Positions 11,901 to 24,062 of a stretch of DNA of 64,000 bases are shown here, one piece after another. Numbering within the stretch: the stretch's first letter is position 1; each line of letters starts with the position of its first letter. The notes beneath the pieces are model-generated. The model worked only from the letters and a program-made list of their open reading frames with translations. It did not search any database and was not told the DNA's origin. The position numbers and the translations under genes are program-made. Origin of the DNA: Isoetes taiwanensis (Eukaryota; Streptophyta; Lycopodiopsida; Isoetales; Isoetaceae); assembly GCA_021234155.1 (NCBI GenBank), contig JAJEKV010000031.1:5470748-5534747 (forward strand), given 5' to 3'.

Positions 11901-14482
11901 TTTGTTTTGTATGCATGTCCAATGTCTTTTATATATGTCAATGTGAGTTGAACTATTTCGATTTTTGAGGGAATTCCTGTTTTAGGGTTGCCCCTAGAGG
12001 GGCAATCCCTTGCTTATGTGGGTTTTTGGCATATTCTTAGTATATGCCAGCATATGCCTAGAATATACCAAAAATTGCTCCAAACTTGTTGTAACATGTA
12101 AACTGTCGGTCGCCCCTATTGCAGGGTGGCCGTTGTGCAAACCGGCTAACCGGCACTGCCATGCTGCAAATCTTTCCTAGCAAATCTATTCCAGAGGGGA
12201 CAACAAAAGCTCCATGATGATGAAGAGCAAGGCTTCGGCTCTGTAGTTTCTGGTAAGTCCCAGCTTTTGCCCCATTTTTTGAAGGTGGAACATATTTGAT
12301 TTTTAAAACAAGATGGTGCTCGTTCTGATCATCAGAGGAGATGGTGAGGAGATATGGCAAGAACTCGACCATACAAGCTTTTAGGCAATGGCCTTCAGGT
12401 AAGGATTTCATTGGCTATGTCAGGTCCTTCTTGTTTGCTCGCTTATACATATCAAACTTAGGTACTGCATCTAAGGCTTACGCACTCTATTGGCTACATC
12501 AATTGCTTCTTCTTTGCATTTGGCACCAGAACCATAAACATCGGCGGGCTTGATCTACAACAGGTTAGTACGTTCCAAGTGGTGTGGAAAAGCTTTGAAT
12601 AAGGTTCAGATGGACAGGGAGTAAGGACAGGGAGCAAGATTGCACGTTAACATCGTGGAAGGATTTCATTATATATAATACTATTCACAGCCAAACTTTG
12701 TAGTCAATCCAGGAAATGTTGTTGTTGTAAGGAAAAATTCAAGATCTTCAGCAGTAGCAAATCCAGTGGATTTTCAATTAGTTTGGAGCAGCCAATGGAA
12801 AACAAAGCAGCCTTGGTTTTTGCTGGCTGCCTGTTGTCTCGTAAGGTTATAGCCCTTTGGGATACCTTGTTACACGAACTCAAGATAAGCCTGACCTTGA
12901 CCAAGTATTAGTCTGTGTTGGAAATGATCTTGTTGCTCAGGCTGTTTTTGACCAACCCATCTGGTCCACATATTCTTGGATCCTCAAACCCCTTAATATT
13001 ACCACTGAATGTAGTAGAATAAGCACATGCATGATTGTCAGTAACAGATTGAGCACAATGACTAATATACCCATTGCGCTATTGGCAAATACCAACTTTA
13101 GCTATGACGCAATGCCTAGTTTGGATCAAATCCATGCTCTTGCCTATTAATATGGACCTACCTTTTACTTTCATCCAGATGAGACATATTTTTCATCTTC
13201 TGTTGATTGGTTCTTTGAAGTTGGTGCTCTATTATATTTTAAAGCCTCATGCTGATGGTTCAAATTTGCTTCAAGGAGGTACTAATGATGGACAAATTGG
13301 ATTGACCTGCCAAATATTACTTTACCTTGCTTGCTATATTTCCTCATACAGCATCGTCTCCAGGACACTTCATAGCCGAAATAGCATTTTCAAGTTTCAT
13401 ATCTCTCAGTGAGAGCATTCCAAGAATAAGCACCTTGACCTGGAAGGTTTTTAAAGAGTTCACTTACTCATTCATCTTTAAAAAAAACTAAAAGCAAATG
13501 AAAAGGGAAAAGGAACCTTGCATAAGAAATTGCTACACGGAATGGCTGGGATGAGATCTTCTAATGTTTGATTAAAGTTGATTGATCATTGTTATTGCAA
13601 TTCTCAAGAAAGTTCTAATGTTTGTAATAAGACTTACTATTTGTACTTATGAATTCAAGGTCATAATGGATAGGGACAATTCTACTCTTATCTTAGCAAT
13701 AATGTGATAATGTTCTTTTTGACAGTTGATCTTACAGATCCAAAATTGATGGGGAACGCGTTCCTTGCCAATATAGTTTGTGGAATCCAAGATGATATAG
13801 CCCAACTTCGAGGTTGAGATGATATAATATATTTCCATCTTAAAATCAGGATCTCTATGTAGTCTATAAACCTATGACTGAGCCGATTTGTTCAGTAAAG
13901 TTGTTTTTCTTTTTCTTGTCAAGTGTTGTGAAAGTTTAGTTCATCCCTTTATGCCATGAACGTTTCGTGGTTGCTTTATGCAATTGTATGAAGGCTGTGT
14001 GGAAGAGATATTGAATAGCAACCGTTGAAATTTATGCAATGTTGTTAAAAAAAACTCGATTTTTTTTTAAAGTACCTCTATAAAAATCGTCACGTTTTTT
14101 AAAGGATTTTTATGATTCGGTATGGCCAAAAAAAAGCACGATCATGAAGGCTATGGATGGGAAATATTATGGCGATCAAGATCAGTGACCTCTGATTTCA
14201 GATAGCAAAGTTCTGCAAAGTTTTGAAAAACATGTGAACAATTGTATTATATTCTGTAATGAAAATACTTGTACATTGACTTCGTAGGGCCTTTCTCGAC
14301 TCGCGCGAGAAAGGCACTGCTTGTCCAAATGATGAGACCGTTTGTATGCTTTTGTGTGTGATTGGATGCACCTATATGGAACGAATGCTCTCCAATCTAT
14401 TTTGAATTTTGCATTCTTTTCTTCATTACTCATGATTAATGGCACCATAATTGTTAATCATAGACTCTCTTTGTTCTAGGTG
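8966..14482. other. Long stretch without recognisable gene
   Basis: No feature I can assign. Scattered open frames on both strands, for example minus-strand 9030-9170, minus 12058-12411 and plus 12857-13147, have no family resemblance I recognise. An imperfect hairpin (GGGTTGCCCC / GGGGCAATCCC) lies at 11985-12009. The region may hold introns or remnants of the partial gene downstream. Confidence 0.45.
11464..11690. repeat. Imperfect ~114-bp tandem repeat
   Basis: Two diverged copies start at 11464 (GAATGGCATTGTA) and 11578 (GAGTGGTATTGTA). Both contain TTCACCTTA and TCAACATCAT followed by a GGTATTAT block. Confidence 0.6.
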
Positions 14483-15880
14483 GCTCAAGACATGGCACAG
14501 ATCCCGCTCAGGCTACACTCTTACCAGGGCTTTGGGATAAGCTTGCTCATGATTGCAGACACTATGGGATCTCAAGGGATGAGGAAGAGAGGAAGAACAT
14601 TTCGAAACTCCAGAAAGCTCAAAAGATCTTGCAAGCAATTGCATGACATCCACGGAGGTTGGGGAACGAGCATATTCGACTCGGCGATTGATGAAAGAGG
14701 CGAGAGGAGGGTGGAGAAATTGTTTCATCTGCATGAACATCTCTGCTGCATCAGCAATCCCATTCATTTCAAAGTAAGTAAAATATGCTTGTAATTAACA
14801 TGTCGATGAAAAATGTAGGAATATCAGAATCGGAAATTATTTTGTTATCTTTGATTTGGATAACTTTAGAGGGTAATTGCTCGCTTCACGATTAGGGCCA
14901 TGAAAAGATTAACATGTCAAATTACAAATGTAGAAATAGCGGAATGGAAAAATATTACTCTTTACCTTAAGTTTGGAGAAGTATTGCTTGCTTCAGGATT
15001 AGGGAAGTGTAAAAATACTCACTTTGCAGCATCTAGCTCCCTTGTTCTTCCGGATGTCATGATATTTTAGCAGTAAATCTCATTTCTGTATAGCCATATG
15101 ATTTTATGAGAGAACAGTGTTCCATTCTAACAATTTCAGTTCTGCTTTATTTATACAATCTCTGGTGTGGCTTGGAGTGATTAAGGGATGCATGCGAGTA
15201 GCAAAAGGGGCAAATAAAAAGAATGTATGAAAACCTGTTTTTAGAAGAATTTACTTGGATATATCGTACGGATATAGGTCTAGTCAGCCATATCTTTTTG
15301 AAATACATACCAGCCAATGGAAAAGACAAGATGGGAGAAAATTTCTTCAGTATCATGCAGAATACGTGAAGGATAGGTGTACATCAAGTTCTATTATTGT
15401 GCCTCCAACCAGGCACTTCCATTGACATTGTAGACAACATGATCATAGGCCTACAGATGGAATACTTTTAAAGATGTACATTTTATTTCATTGCAAGGAG
15501 CTGATATTTGGAAAGTATATGCTGATAATTATACTAGCAAAAGGAACCATTAAAGGCAGATGGAATATCGAATTCAACATTGCCATGTCTTTTAACCTAT
15601 TTCTATCTTTCCAAAATTAACTTTGCCACTCTTACTTTACTATAAATACTATGTTCAAAATTTTATATAGAGTATATTACGTTCGTGACATTAAAACCCT
15701 TATGTTCTGAGGAGTTTACATTCTATTCTTTCCAGATTCTTGACAAAGCTGCTTACTGAAGATCTTCCTCGATTATTTGCTCGCCCAAATAAGATCGTGT
15801 TGAATTTTATGAATGGGAGGCCAGCTGGACCCATTTCAAAGGACAGGCCAGCGGGTGGCTCACGAGGCACCTCCTCATGA
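14483..15880 (+). pseudogene. SMP-C2 (NTMC2T5/synaptotagmin-like) exon remnants
   Basis: At 15737-15880, after an AG at 15734-15735, the frame reads LLTEDLPRLFARPNKIVL and then GRPAGPISKD. From memory this resembles the end of the SMP lipid-transfer domain in plant NTMC2 type 5 proteins, which tether membranes and carry a C2 domain. At 14483-14644 another open segment reads LLPGLWDKLAHDCRHYGI and EEERKNISKLQKAQKI, plausibly an upstream exon of the same gene, ending in TGA. A second frame overlaps the downstream piece (FTFFMLPPELIEGKKKPHKF, ending at a GTAAGG donor), so the true frame there is ambiguous. No other exons were found. The assignment relies on recalled family sequence. Confidence 0.4.
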
Positions 15881-16038
15881 GGCATTTCACGTTCTTCATG
15901 TTACCTCCAGAGCTTATAGAAGGCAAGAAGAAGCCCCACAAGTTCTTCCTGTAAGGTGGAACACCTACCATGATGATGTAATTATAGTGACAGCAAGACT
16001 GCCATGGTCTCTTTGTCCAATGTAAAATACATTATAAC

Positions 16039-16267
16039 TTATCTCATTTATTAATAAAAATTCTTTTTGAACTATAAATTTGTTTTAAATGTGTAATGAA
16101 ATTTCTTTGTTTGAGTTGTATTCTTGGTGTTCTCGACTCGCGATCTGAGAAAACAGAGGGAAAGATATAGGATGCTTCGACCCACCCTAACACATAAATA
16201 CTCAATTCCAAAATCATCCTTCTGTTATTGTGAATGCCCATAAACTACCATTTTCATAGACTTTGCT
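16039..16267. repeat. Duplicated unit, copy A, left part
   Basis: Starts TCTCATTTATTAATAAAAAT directly after an A and is nearly identical to 45325-45550. Interrupted at 16267/16268 by the LINE; homology to copy B resumes at 19110. The TC start preceded by A, and the exact limit of homology here, suggest a Helitron 5' end. Confidence 0.85.
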
Positions 16268-16338
16268 CGTAATGGGCACAATGGCCATCTTCCAGCTGCT
16301 GCACTTGTAGACAGGAGAACCAAGGGGGTGGCTCCAGT

Positions 16339-18791
16339 GTGGTGGATTATCTGCTGGTTGAGGAAAAGGATCTGCACCTGGTTGCCCATTTTTCCATTGG
16401 AACAGTCACTCGGGACGAGGAAGTGGACTCGGACCACCAGCCCCTGTTCGTGCATCTCCATTGGCAAGCTCCCCGTGCATCTACTGCCTCAACACCCCAG
16501 GTGCCCCAGCTGCGCCTGGACTACCGCCGTGCAGGGACCTATGCCCAGCTGCTTGAGCATGACCTGGCAGGACCGCTGCAACTCCCCACACTTCAACAGC
16601 AATCTGCTGCGCTGGCTCGCCTGCTTCTGACAGCTGCTGAGAGATGCTTTGGGAGAGGCCGCTCACGGCGAACCTCGGGCGCTACCACCTTCCTCCGCAA
16701 CAGGTGGTTCGATGATGAGTGTCGGGAGCTCAAGCGCACACTCCGGCAAGTCACTGATCCCACCTCCCGCCCACAGGCCATCAGTCAATACCGCTCCTTC
16801 CTCAAGAACAAGAAAGCCAGCTACCTCGCAGAGCATCAGCAACAGATGTTTGGTCTCCTGGATCGGCACCCCAAGACATTCTAGAGAAGGGTCTTGAGCA
16901 AGACTGCACAGCCCACAGGGAACATCACCCTGGAGCAATGGGTACAGTACTTGCAACAGCTTTACGACCCGCTCAGGGGCCGGACACCAGTCCCTCCGTA
17001 GATAGGCATGGCTTTGGTCATCAAGAGGGGGATGTAAGGCAAAAGGCAGCAGATTTAGATGGCATGCAGGCGGAACTTCTGAAATGGGCTGGCCCTCCAC
17101 TGGTGCCTGTTCTCACGGCGTTATTCAACAAAGCATTGCAAGAAGGCTTCCCTCCACAGTGGACCACTAGTAGAGTTGTGCCCATATACAAGGCAGGGGA
17201 TCCTCAATGCCTGGCCAACTATCGTACTATTATGGTCAGCTCTCTCTTTGCAAAACTGTTGGCTGGCATCCTTGAGCAGTGGCTGACAATATGGGCAGAG
17301 GAGGCAGATGTGTGAGCTCTCACATAGGCAGGTTTTCGGCCCAGGCATTCCACCATTGACTATATCTTCACTCTGTGCACATTGATTGAGGATAACAGGA
17401 ATCACCGACAAAACCTGTATTGTTGTTTCGTGGATTTCACAAAAGCTTTTGACACAATGCCCCAGGACAGGTTATGGGACAGACTGCGGCAGCTGGGGAC
17501 TCCCCTTGACTTGCAGAATGGTATAGGCTGTACGAGGCATACTCAGGCCGTATCACATTGTCAGGACAACCGGTAATCAGTAGTATTGGAATGCATCAAG
17601 GTTGCCCCCTCTCCCCAACACTCTTTGGCCTGTACATTGACCAGCTGGAAGATTGGCTCTCTGAGCATGGAGATGCGGGCGCCCATCTCATGCATCACAC
17701 AATCCGGCAACTCATATATGCTGACGATGTCAACCTCCTGGCCTATACTCCAGAGGACATGCAACGTCACCTGGATGCTCTCGACACTTTTTGCCGATTC
17801 ACCGGCATGCGAGTTAACTTGGTCAAAACTAGGGTGCTGCTAGTCTCATCATCCCGTCAGCCAAGGCTTCCCTTATTCACTTACCATGGACAGGATGTGG
17901 AGGTGGCTCCGACCTACAAGTACTTGGGGATCGAGTTCTCTACTACCACCCATTGGGATGTTGCCATCAGGTTGCGGGTCACGGCAGGTTGGAAAGCACT
18001 CTATGCCATGCAGAACAACAGCCACAAGGCAGAGTTGTATGCCTGGGGCCACTAGTCACACTTATTTCAGGCATTGGTCGAGCCGGTCCTTTTATATGGG
18101 GCAGAAGTATGGGGTCCTTGTGATATCCCTCAACACCTGGAATGACCTCGAGCAGGTGCAGAAAGCCTTCTTGGCACAAGCCCTTGGGGTAAAGTCCATA
18201 GTTCCATACCAGATCCTACTCCAGGAGACATGTATTCTGCCCCTTCAACGGGCTGCATTGGAATGCTATATCATTTACTTCCAGAAGATGGTCGCTATGG
18301 GTGATACACGTTTGCCCAACCTTGCTTTGGCCATGGCGATGGGTCCCCAACGCCTGAAAGCCTGCTGGAAGGACAAGCAAGCTCAGTGGTTCTCACGCTG
18401 GGGTGTACAGACAAGCAGATGTGTACATATAAGGACAAAGAAAGATCATAAGGCACTTAAGTTGTACCTAGATGCTACTTTCCTTCGCAAGCTCTGGGAT
18501 GCAGATGCTCTGACGCACGTTAAGCTGGCACACTATCAGCAGCAAGCCAATCCCAGGCTCACGAGAGGCCCACACCAGTACTTATACACCCAGTTGCCCA
18601 TGAAGAAGCGCAGACTTATAGCTTCCATTCGCACGGGTGCACATCGCCTCCGTATTGAGACAGGACGTTGGGCTCGGGAAGCACGAGAGCAAAGGCTTTG
18701 CCAGTGTTGCCACCAGGGCACCATCGAGGATGAATGTCATGCCCTCCAGGTCTGCCCAGCGTTTGCCCATATCAGAGAGCGGTATGTTTAA
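16339..18791 (+). pseudogene. LINE ORF2-type protein (EN C-terminus, RT, zinc knuckle), broken
   Basis: Three frames must be combined. 16339-16884 carries the endonuclease end (SDHQPLFVHL) and a linker. 16938-17576 carries the RT fingers (KALQEGFPPQW, SLFAKLLAGILEQWL, CFVDFTKAFDTMPQDRLW) with internal stops. 17558-18055 carries GMHQGCPLSPTLFGLYIDQL and the catalytic YADDVNLLA box. After a stop, EPVLLYGAEVWG follows; a further shift near 18135 leads into the C-terminal region ending with CQCCHQGTIEDECHALQVC, a Cys-Cys-His-Cys knuckle. The order of motifs is canonical for non-LTR elements; the clade cannot be settled by eye. At least two frameshifts and several stops make it dead. Confidence 0.9.
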
Positions 18792-18946
18792 TTACTAGTG
18801 CCTGGCCAACCGTTGCATGAGTTGTTGAATACGGCGTCAGTGGGTTTGTTGGGGTCATACCTCCAGGAGGTTATGGATGCACGGACTTAGTTGTATCTTC
18901 CAGGACGACATTGAACTGTCCTACACAATTGTACAGCATGCCAGCA

Positions 18947-19019
18947 GACTTATTACTGCTAAGGTTTTTTCCTCGAAAAACCCTTCAAGGCGGGGGTTTT
19001 TTAATCCTGTCAGTAATAC
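18947..19019. other. LINE 3' motif shared with the Copia element
   Basis: GACTTATTACTGCTAAGGTT, CCTCGAAAAA, GGCGGGGGTTTTTT, AATCCTG and CAGTAA, matching 8607-8677. It contains a self-complementary GGTTTTTTCC / GGGGTTTTTT context but no clear single stem. Confidence 0.8.
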
Positions 19020-19109
19020 GTTTGCTGTTCTCTTTTTTTTTTGGGTCCCATAGGCCAGTCGGTCTCCGTGGACGCTAAAAATCTATTCTATTCTATTCTA
19101 TTCAATATA

Positions 19110-21540
19110 TAATGTTATGTAATTCACTTGAAACCGTCGACATGCATAATGGCATATCAAAGTCTTGTCTTCATCATTAACGTCTTATCTAAATCCGATA
19201 TGACCTTACTTTGTTAAGGCAAAGGCTTCTAGTCTGTTCTTAAGAGTATCTTATGGCAATGAAGAGCTAATCACAAGCGGCATTTAATTGTCATTATTCT
19301 AAAAGGTTTGAGGCTATAAATTAATTAAGAAATTTATTAAATGTTTGGCAATGATGATGCTTTCTTGCAGGATCACCCCATTAGTCTATACTAATGATGG
19401 ATTCTTTTCATCGACATGCATAGTGCCATATCAAAGTCTTGCACATGCATAGTGCCATGTCAAAGTCTTGCATGTTGGCATATCAAAGTCTTGTCTTCAT
19501 CATTAAGGATTAGCCTAGAATCCTTTAAGATATATAGTTAAATAGATAGATAGGTAGTATCTACCATAGGGACATATAATGCCCCCCTAAATGTCTAAAG
19601 AGAGACTTGAACACAAAGTCCACAAACAACAAGGAGGAACTTATCTTTCCATTGTTTAACCCAAAATCATCAACCCCCTGTGCTTTTCATGGGGATATCC
19701 TCGCAAGGTGGCTGTTATAGCAAGATAATAAATATTATAAATATCTTCAAGATCAGTCCTGGATTAATGCTCTTCAGGCAGAGTACATGCCCGAACTTGC
19801 TGGCTATTTGCCCCTCTGGATTGCGGAAGCCTTGTAGAAGGTGCGTAAATACTCCCTCTGATTGTAAAGCCTTGTGGATTGGGCTCCTCCCCCTCTGAAT
19901 ACTCTCCTCCCCTTGTCCTATATGGGAACGTTGGTGTCAAGCCCTGGATCCGGATCTGCTTCAGGAATTCTGTACTCAAGCCCAGAAGCCCATGATGCAA
20001 CCTGCTCCCCAATACAACACTCTCTATGCGTCGCTGGGAGCACCTCCATGCCGTCAGTTTCTCATTTCTGATTGGCACTCATCCTTTTGGACCAAGGCTT
20101 TGGCTGGTCATGCTGATTGGACCCCCGCACATATCTCTACAGATCTTTGTTGGGATCCACGCTTTGTGCATCGGAATGTCTGGCAAGAAGGAGAAACCTT
20201 GGATCATAATAGGAATTCTATCTACATCCCAAATGAAAGAGGTTGGAAAACCAAGACCATTGCAGTCTGGGGATTCACTCAGTTTTTGGAAAGAGATGCC
20301 ACTTCCCCAGATCCGTCTTTTCACAAGCAAACGGGTTTCTGTGCCACTTTGAAGTGTCTTCTCACCTGCTCTATGGCTCGCAGTCGTCCAGTCTACTATT
20401 GCAATCACAATGCCAGTGCAGGTGCTTTTGACCTCCAGACTTGAATGCCAGTTTGTTCCAGCAGAGGCTCATCGTGCCTTTGAGGACATGGCACAGTCTG
20501 CATTTCTATCGGATGCATCCCCCCTATTGGGATAAACACTGTGAATGCCTTGAAAGACCGATCGGATCTCATTCAGAAGTATCATTCTGAGGCTCGACCT
20601 CATAATCGCCAGGATGATTTCAATCAAGTCACAGGTTTTCCACCTCCCGAGATAGTGCCTGCTTTTCTCTCCTCAGAGTGTTCTTTGGTAGGGGAAAGTG
20701 TTAGTCCTATGCCACCAGGCACTGGACTATTTCTGAGCACAACACAGGCCCAAGAGCCCATAGATAAGGGTCAAGGTCAAGCAGGAGCATCAGGTAGCAA
20801 ATTCACGCCCATGTGGAGACCCACGACCATGCAGAAACCCATGCTCCTGTCAAAGAAGAGGACAAGGCAAGACAAGTGAACACCTCTGGGGAGTGCAGCC
20901 TTAACTTAGCAGGATTCGCGGCACTAATGACGGCACTGAAAAGATTCCCTCAAATCAAGCATATGATCTAGGAGTTGGTAATCGAGATCATCAAGGCTCT
21001 GCCATATATCTATTTTGGGTCTGTGGCCGTTGCACTATATAAATATCAGTATTGTTAGACCCTAAGTTTTAGATGAGACTTAGTATCGTCTTGTTTCAGT
21101 TTTTCATCTTAGCATCTCGTGAGACCTCATGTACTCTTTTTGATATTCAAGGGATTCTTATCTTGACATACAGTTTCCTTTGCTTTCATGTTTTGTTCTT
21201 TCTTTTCTTATCTCTTTTGCAAAATCTCGCATGACACACTACACTAAGGATTTGTCGATTTGTTCCGAGGGTTCTCACAGAGGGCTGTCTTGCAGACAAT
21301 CCTGAACCCAGACCCTAAACAGACCTTACATATAAACAGAGAATCCTTAAGACTATAAAGTATTCAATCCTTTGGACAATCGAGGCGATGTTACTAGAAG
21401 GAAAGCAAGATCCATTTTCTAATACTTTTGACTCCTGAAGTCACCCAATCTATCAAGGATAGTTAAGGGCATGTCAGAAAGCTTTGAGATGAGCATTGGA
21501 GTAACTTAGACAATCAAATACTAGAAACTAGAATTGGCTT
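19110..21540. repeat. Duplicated unit, copy A, right part
   Basis: Near-identical to 45551-48050, with indels. Copy A lacks about 90 bp present in copy B at roughly 46285-46390. Homology to copy B stops at GAATTGGCTT (21531-21540); beyond this point copy A runs on into the tandem array, while copy B is joined to Ty3 sequence. Confidence 0.9.
19700..20879 (+). pseudogene. Unidentified protein remnant in copy A
   Basis: Several frames together suggest one decayed protein. Segments include ALQAEY, PELAG and PLWIAEAL near 19765-19830; SDWHSSFWTKALAG and PAHISTDLCWDPRFVHRNVW at about 20068-20187; a Ser/Cys-rich segment; and 20541-20876 (KDRSDLIQKYHSEARPHNR). The same protein is more continuous in copy B. 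I do not recognise the family. It could be a captured host gene fragment or a protein of the repeat itself. Confidence 0.4.
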
Positions 21541-23604
21541 TCTTTCTAAACACAATATCTCTCCATTGTCCTAGAGAACATAAACTTTCTAGTCTTAAAG
21601 TTTCTATGTTCTTATCTAAGGTCTCTTCTTATCTTATGCATAATGCTAGAAGTGACCTTAGATATAAACAGGGAATCCTTAAGAATACAAAGTATTCAAT
21701 CTTCTTGGAAAATCGAGGCGACGTTGTTACTACAAGGAAAGCAAGATCCATTTTCTAATACTTTGACTCCCTCAGTCACCCAAGCTATCAAGGATAGTCA
21801 AGAGCAATATATGTCAAAAAGCTTTGAGACGAGCATTGGATTAACTTAGACAGTCAAATACTAGAAACTAGATTTGGCTTTCTTTCTAAACACAATATCT
21901 CTCCATTGTCCTAGAGAATTGAAACCTTTTAGTCCTAAGGTTTCTAAGTTCTTAGCCAGAAGTGATCTTAGAAATAAACAGAGAATCCTTAAGACTAGAA
22001 AGTATTCAATTCTCTTGGACAATTGAGACGACGTTGTTACTAGAAGGAAAGCAAGATCCATTTTCTAATACTTTGACCCTCTAAGTCACCCAATCTATCA
22101 AGGATAGTCAAGGGCAATATATGTCAGAAAGCTTTGAGATGAACATTGGAGTTACTAGATTTGGCTTTCTTTCTAAACACAATATCTCTCCATTGTCCCA
22201 GAGAACTGAAACTTTCTAGTCTTAAGGTTTCTATGTTCTTATCTAAGGTCTCTTTTTATCTTATGCATAATGCTAGAAGTGACCTTAGATATAAACAAAG
22301 AATCCTTAAGACTACAAAGTATTCAATCCTCTTGGACAATCGAGGCAGCTGTTACTAGAAGGAAAGCAAGATCCATTTCCTAATACGTTGACTCCCTAAA
22401 TCGCCCAATCTATCAAGCATAGTTAGGGGCAATATATGTCAAAAAGCTTTGAGATGAGCATTGGAGTAACTTAGACAATCAAATATTAGAAACTGAATTT
22501 GACTTTCTTTCTAAATACAATATCTCTCCATTGTCCTAGAGAACTGAAACTTTCTAGTCTTAAGATTTTTATGTTCTTATCTAAGGTCTCTTTTTATCTT
22601 ATGCATAATGCTAGAAGTGACCTTAGATATAAACAGAGAATCCTTAAGACTACAAAGTATTCAATCCTCTTGGACAACCGAGGCGGCGTTTTTACTAGAA
22701 GGAAAGCAAGATCCATTTTCTAATACTTTGACTCCCAAAGTCACCCAATCTATCAAGGATAGTCAAGAGCAATATATGTCAGAAAGCTTCTAGATGAGCA
22801 TTGGAGTAACTTAGACAATCAAATACTAGAAACTAGATTTGACTTTCATTCTAAACACAATATCTCTCCATTGTCCCAGAGAACCAAATTTTTCTAGTCT
22901 TAAGGATTCTATGTTCTTATATAAGGTCTCTTCTTGTCTTATGCATAATGCTAGAAATGACCTTAGATATAAACAGAGAATCCTTAAAACTACAAAGTAT
23001 TCAATCCTCTTGGATAAATGAGGCGACGTTGTTACTAGAAAGAAAGCAAGATCCATTTTCTAATACTTTGGCTCCCTAACTCACCCAATTTATCAAGGAT
23101 AGTCAAGGGCAATATATGCCAGAAAGCTTTGAGATGAGCATTGGAGCAACTTACACAGCCAAATACTAGAAATTGGATTTGGCTTTCTTTCTAAACACAA
23201 GACTTAAGGTTTCTATGTTCTTGTCTAAGGTCTCTTCTTAAAAGTGACCTTAGATATAAACAAAGAATCCTTAAGGCTACAAAGTATTCAATCCTCTTGG
23301 ACAATCGAGGCGCCATTACTAAAAGAAAAGCAAGATCCATTTTCTAATACGTTGGCTCCCTAAATCGCCCAATCTATCAAGGATAGTCAGGGGCAATATA
23401 TGTCAGAAAGCTTTGAGATGAGCATTGGAGTAACATAGACAATCAAATATTAGAAACTAGATTTGGCTTTTCTACTAAACACAATATATCTCCATTGTCC
23501 CAGAGAATTGGAACTTTTTAGTCTTAAAGTTTCTAAGTTCTTATCTAAGGTCTCTTCTTATCTTATGCATAATGCCAGAAGTGATCTTAGAAATAAACAG
23601 ATTT
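21331..23604. repeat. Tandem array of ~287-340-bp units (about 7 copies)
   Basis: Successive copies of ATAAACAGAGAATCCTTAAG occur near 21333, 21664, 21974, 22291, 22628, 22968, 23255 and 23592. Each unit also has GGAAAGCAAGATCCATTTTC, a CACCCAATCTATCAAGGATA block and GACAATCAAATACTAGAAAC. Unit length varies by internal indels. Copy B keeps a single unit (about 47840-48050). The short open frames in the array are by-products of the repeats. Confidence 0.92.
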
Positions 23605-23690
23605 GTATTTACTAGGGAGCTAGGAGCAACTGTTGAAGGAATGGTTGTTGCAGAACTTAGGGCTGCATTGCAATGCACAACAACAAATGG

Positions 23691-23725
23691 CATTTACCTT
23701 CGTTTCACCGAATAGAAGGTAAATG
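23691..23725. other. Small perfect inverted repeat
   Basis: CATTTACCTT (23691-23700) and AAGGTAAATG (23716-23725) form a 10-bp stem with a 15-nt loop. No associated gene recognised. Confidence 0.6.
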
Positions 23726-23924
23726 AGGTTCTAGAACTACGGAGGTAGTTAGTTAGTTAGTTTGTCGTTTTCCTTGTGCTTTGCTATTTAGCATCTTTCA
23801 CGCTTCCTTGCTCTTCATCAGCTCCTCATGTAGCATCTCCTTTCTAGTGTTCGGTCCCACCCGCCCACCCCCTCACCCTTCCTCTGTAGGTATAACTTGT
23901 GGGTAGACTAACACTTGGTTGAAG

Positions 23925-24062
23925 GCCTAGTGCCTGGTGGAGGCCGAGTGCCTGGTTTGAGGCTGAGTGCCTGGTTGGGGCCTTTGTGCCTGGTTGAGGC
24001 CGGTGTGCCTAGTGGAGGGCTTGGTGCCTAGTTGGAAGCCTTGGTGGCTGGTTGGAGGCCCT
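23925..24062. repeat. ~19-bp GC-rich minisatellite (about 7 units)
   Basis: Degenerate repeats of the type GTGCCTGGTTGAGGCCGA run through this interval, ending in GGCTGGTTGGAGGCCC. Unit length varies around 18-20 bp and is not a multiple of three. Confidence 0.85.

Larger units (their letters stand above)
16268..19109 (+). mobile_element. 5'-truncated non-LTR retrotransposon (LINE)
   Basis: The element contains the end of an APE-type endonuclease, a reverse transcriptase and a C-terminal zinc knuckle, a 3' region with the motif shared with the Copia element (18947-19019), and a (TTCTA)n tail at about 19083-19103 instead of poly(A). Its limits are fixed by comparison with copy B, where CTTTGCT runs straight into TAATATTATG (45544-45560). 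It starts inside the endonuclease domain, as is usual for 5'-truncated target-primed insertions. I could not define a clean target duplication. Confidence 0.9.

Noticed and set aside
12058-12411. 117-codon minus-strand frame
   Set aside because: No recognisable motif, overlapping plus-strand frames, and no splice or homology support; probably chance.
21534-23056. Repeated ~70-codon frames in the 320-bp array
   Set aside because: Copies of the same stretch of the tandem repeat, interrupted differently in each unit; no family resemblance.
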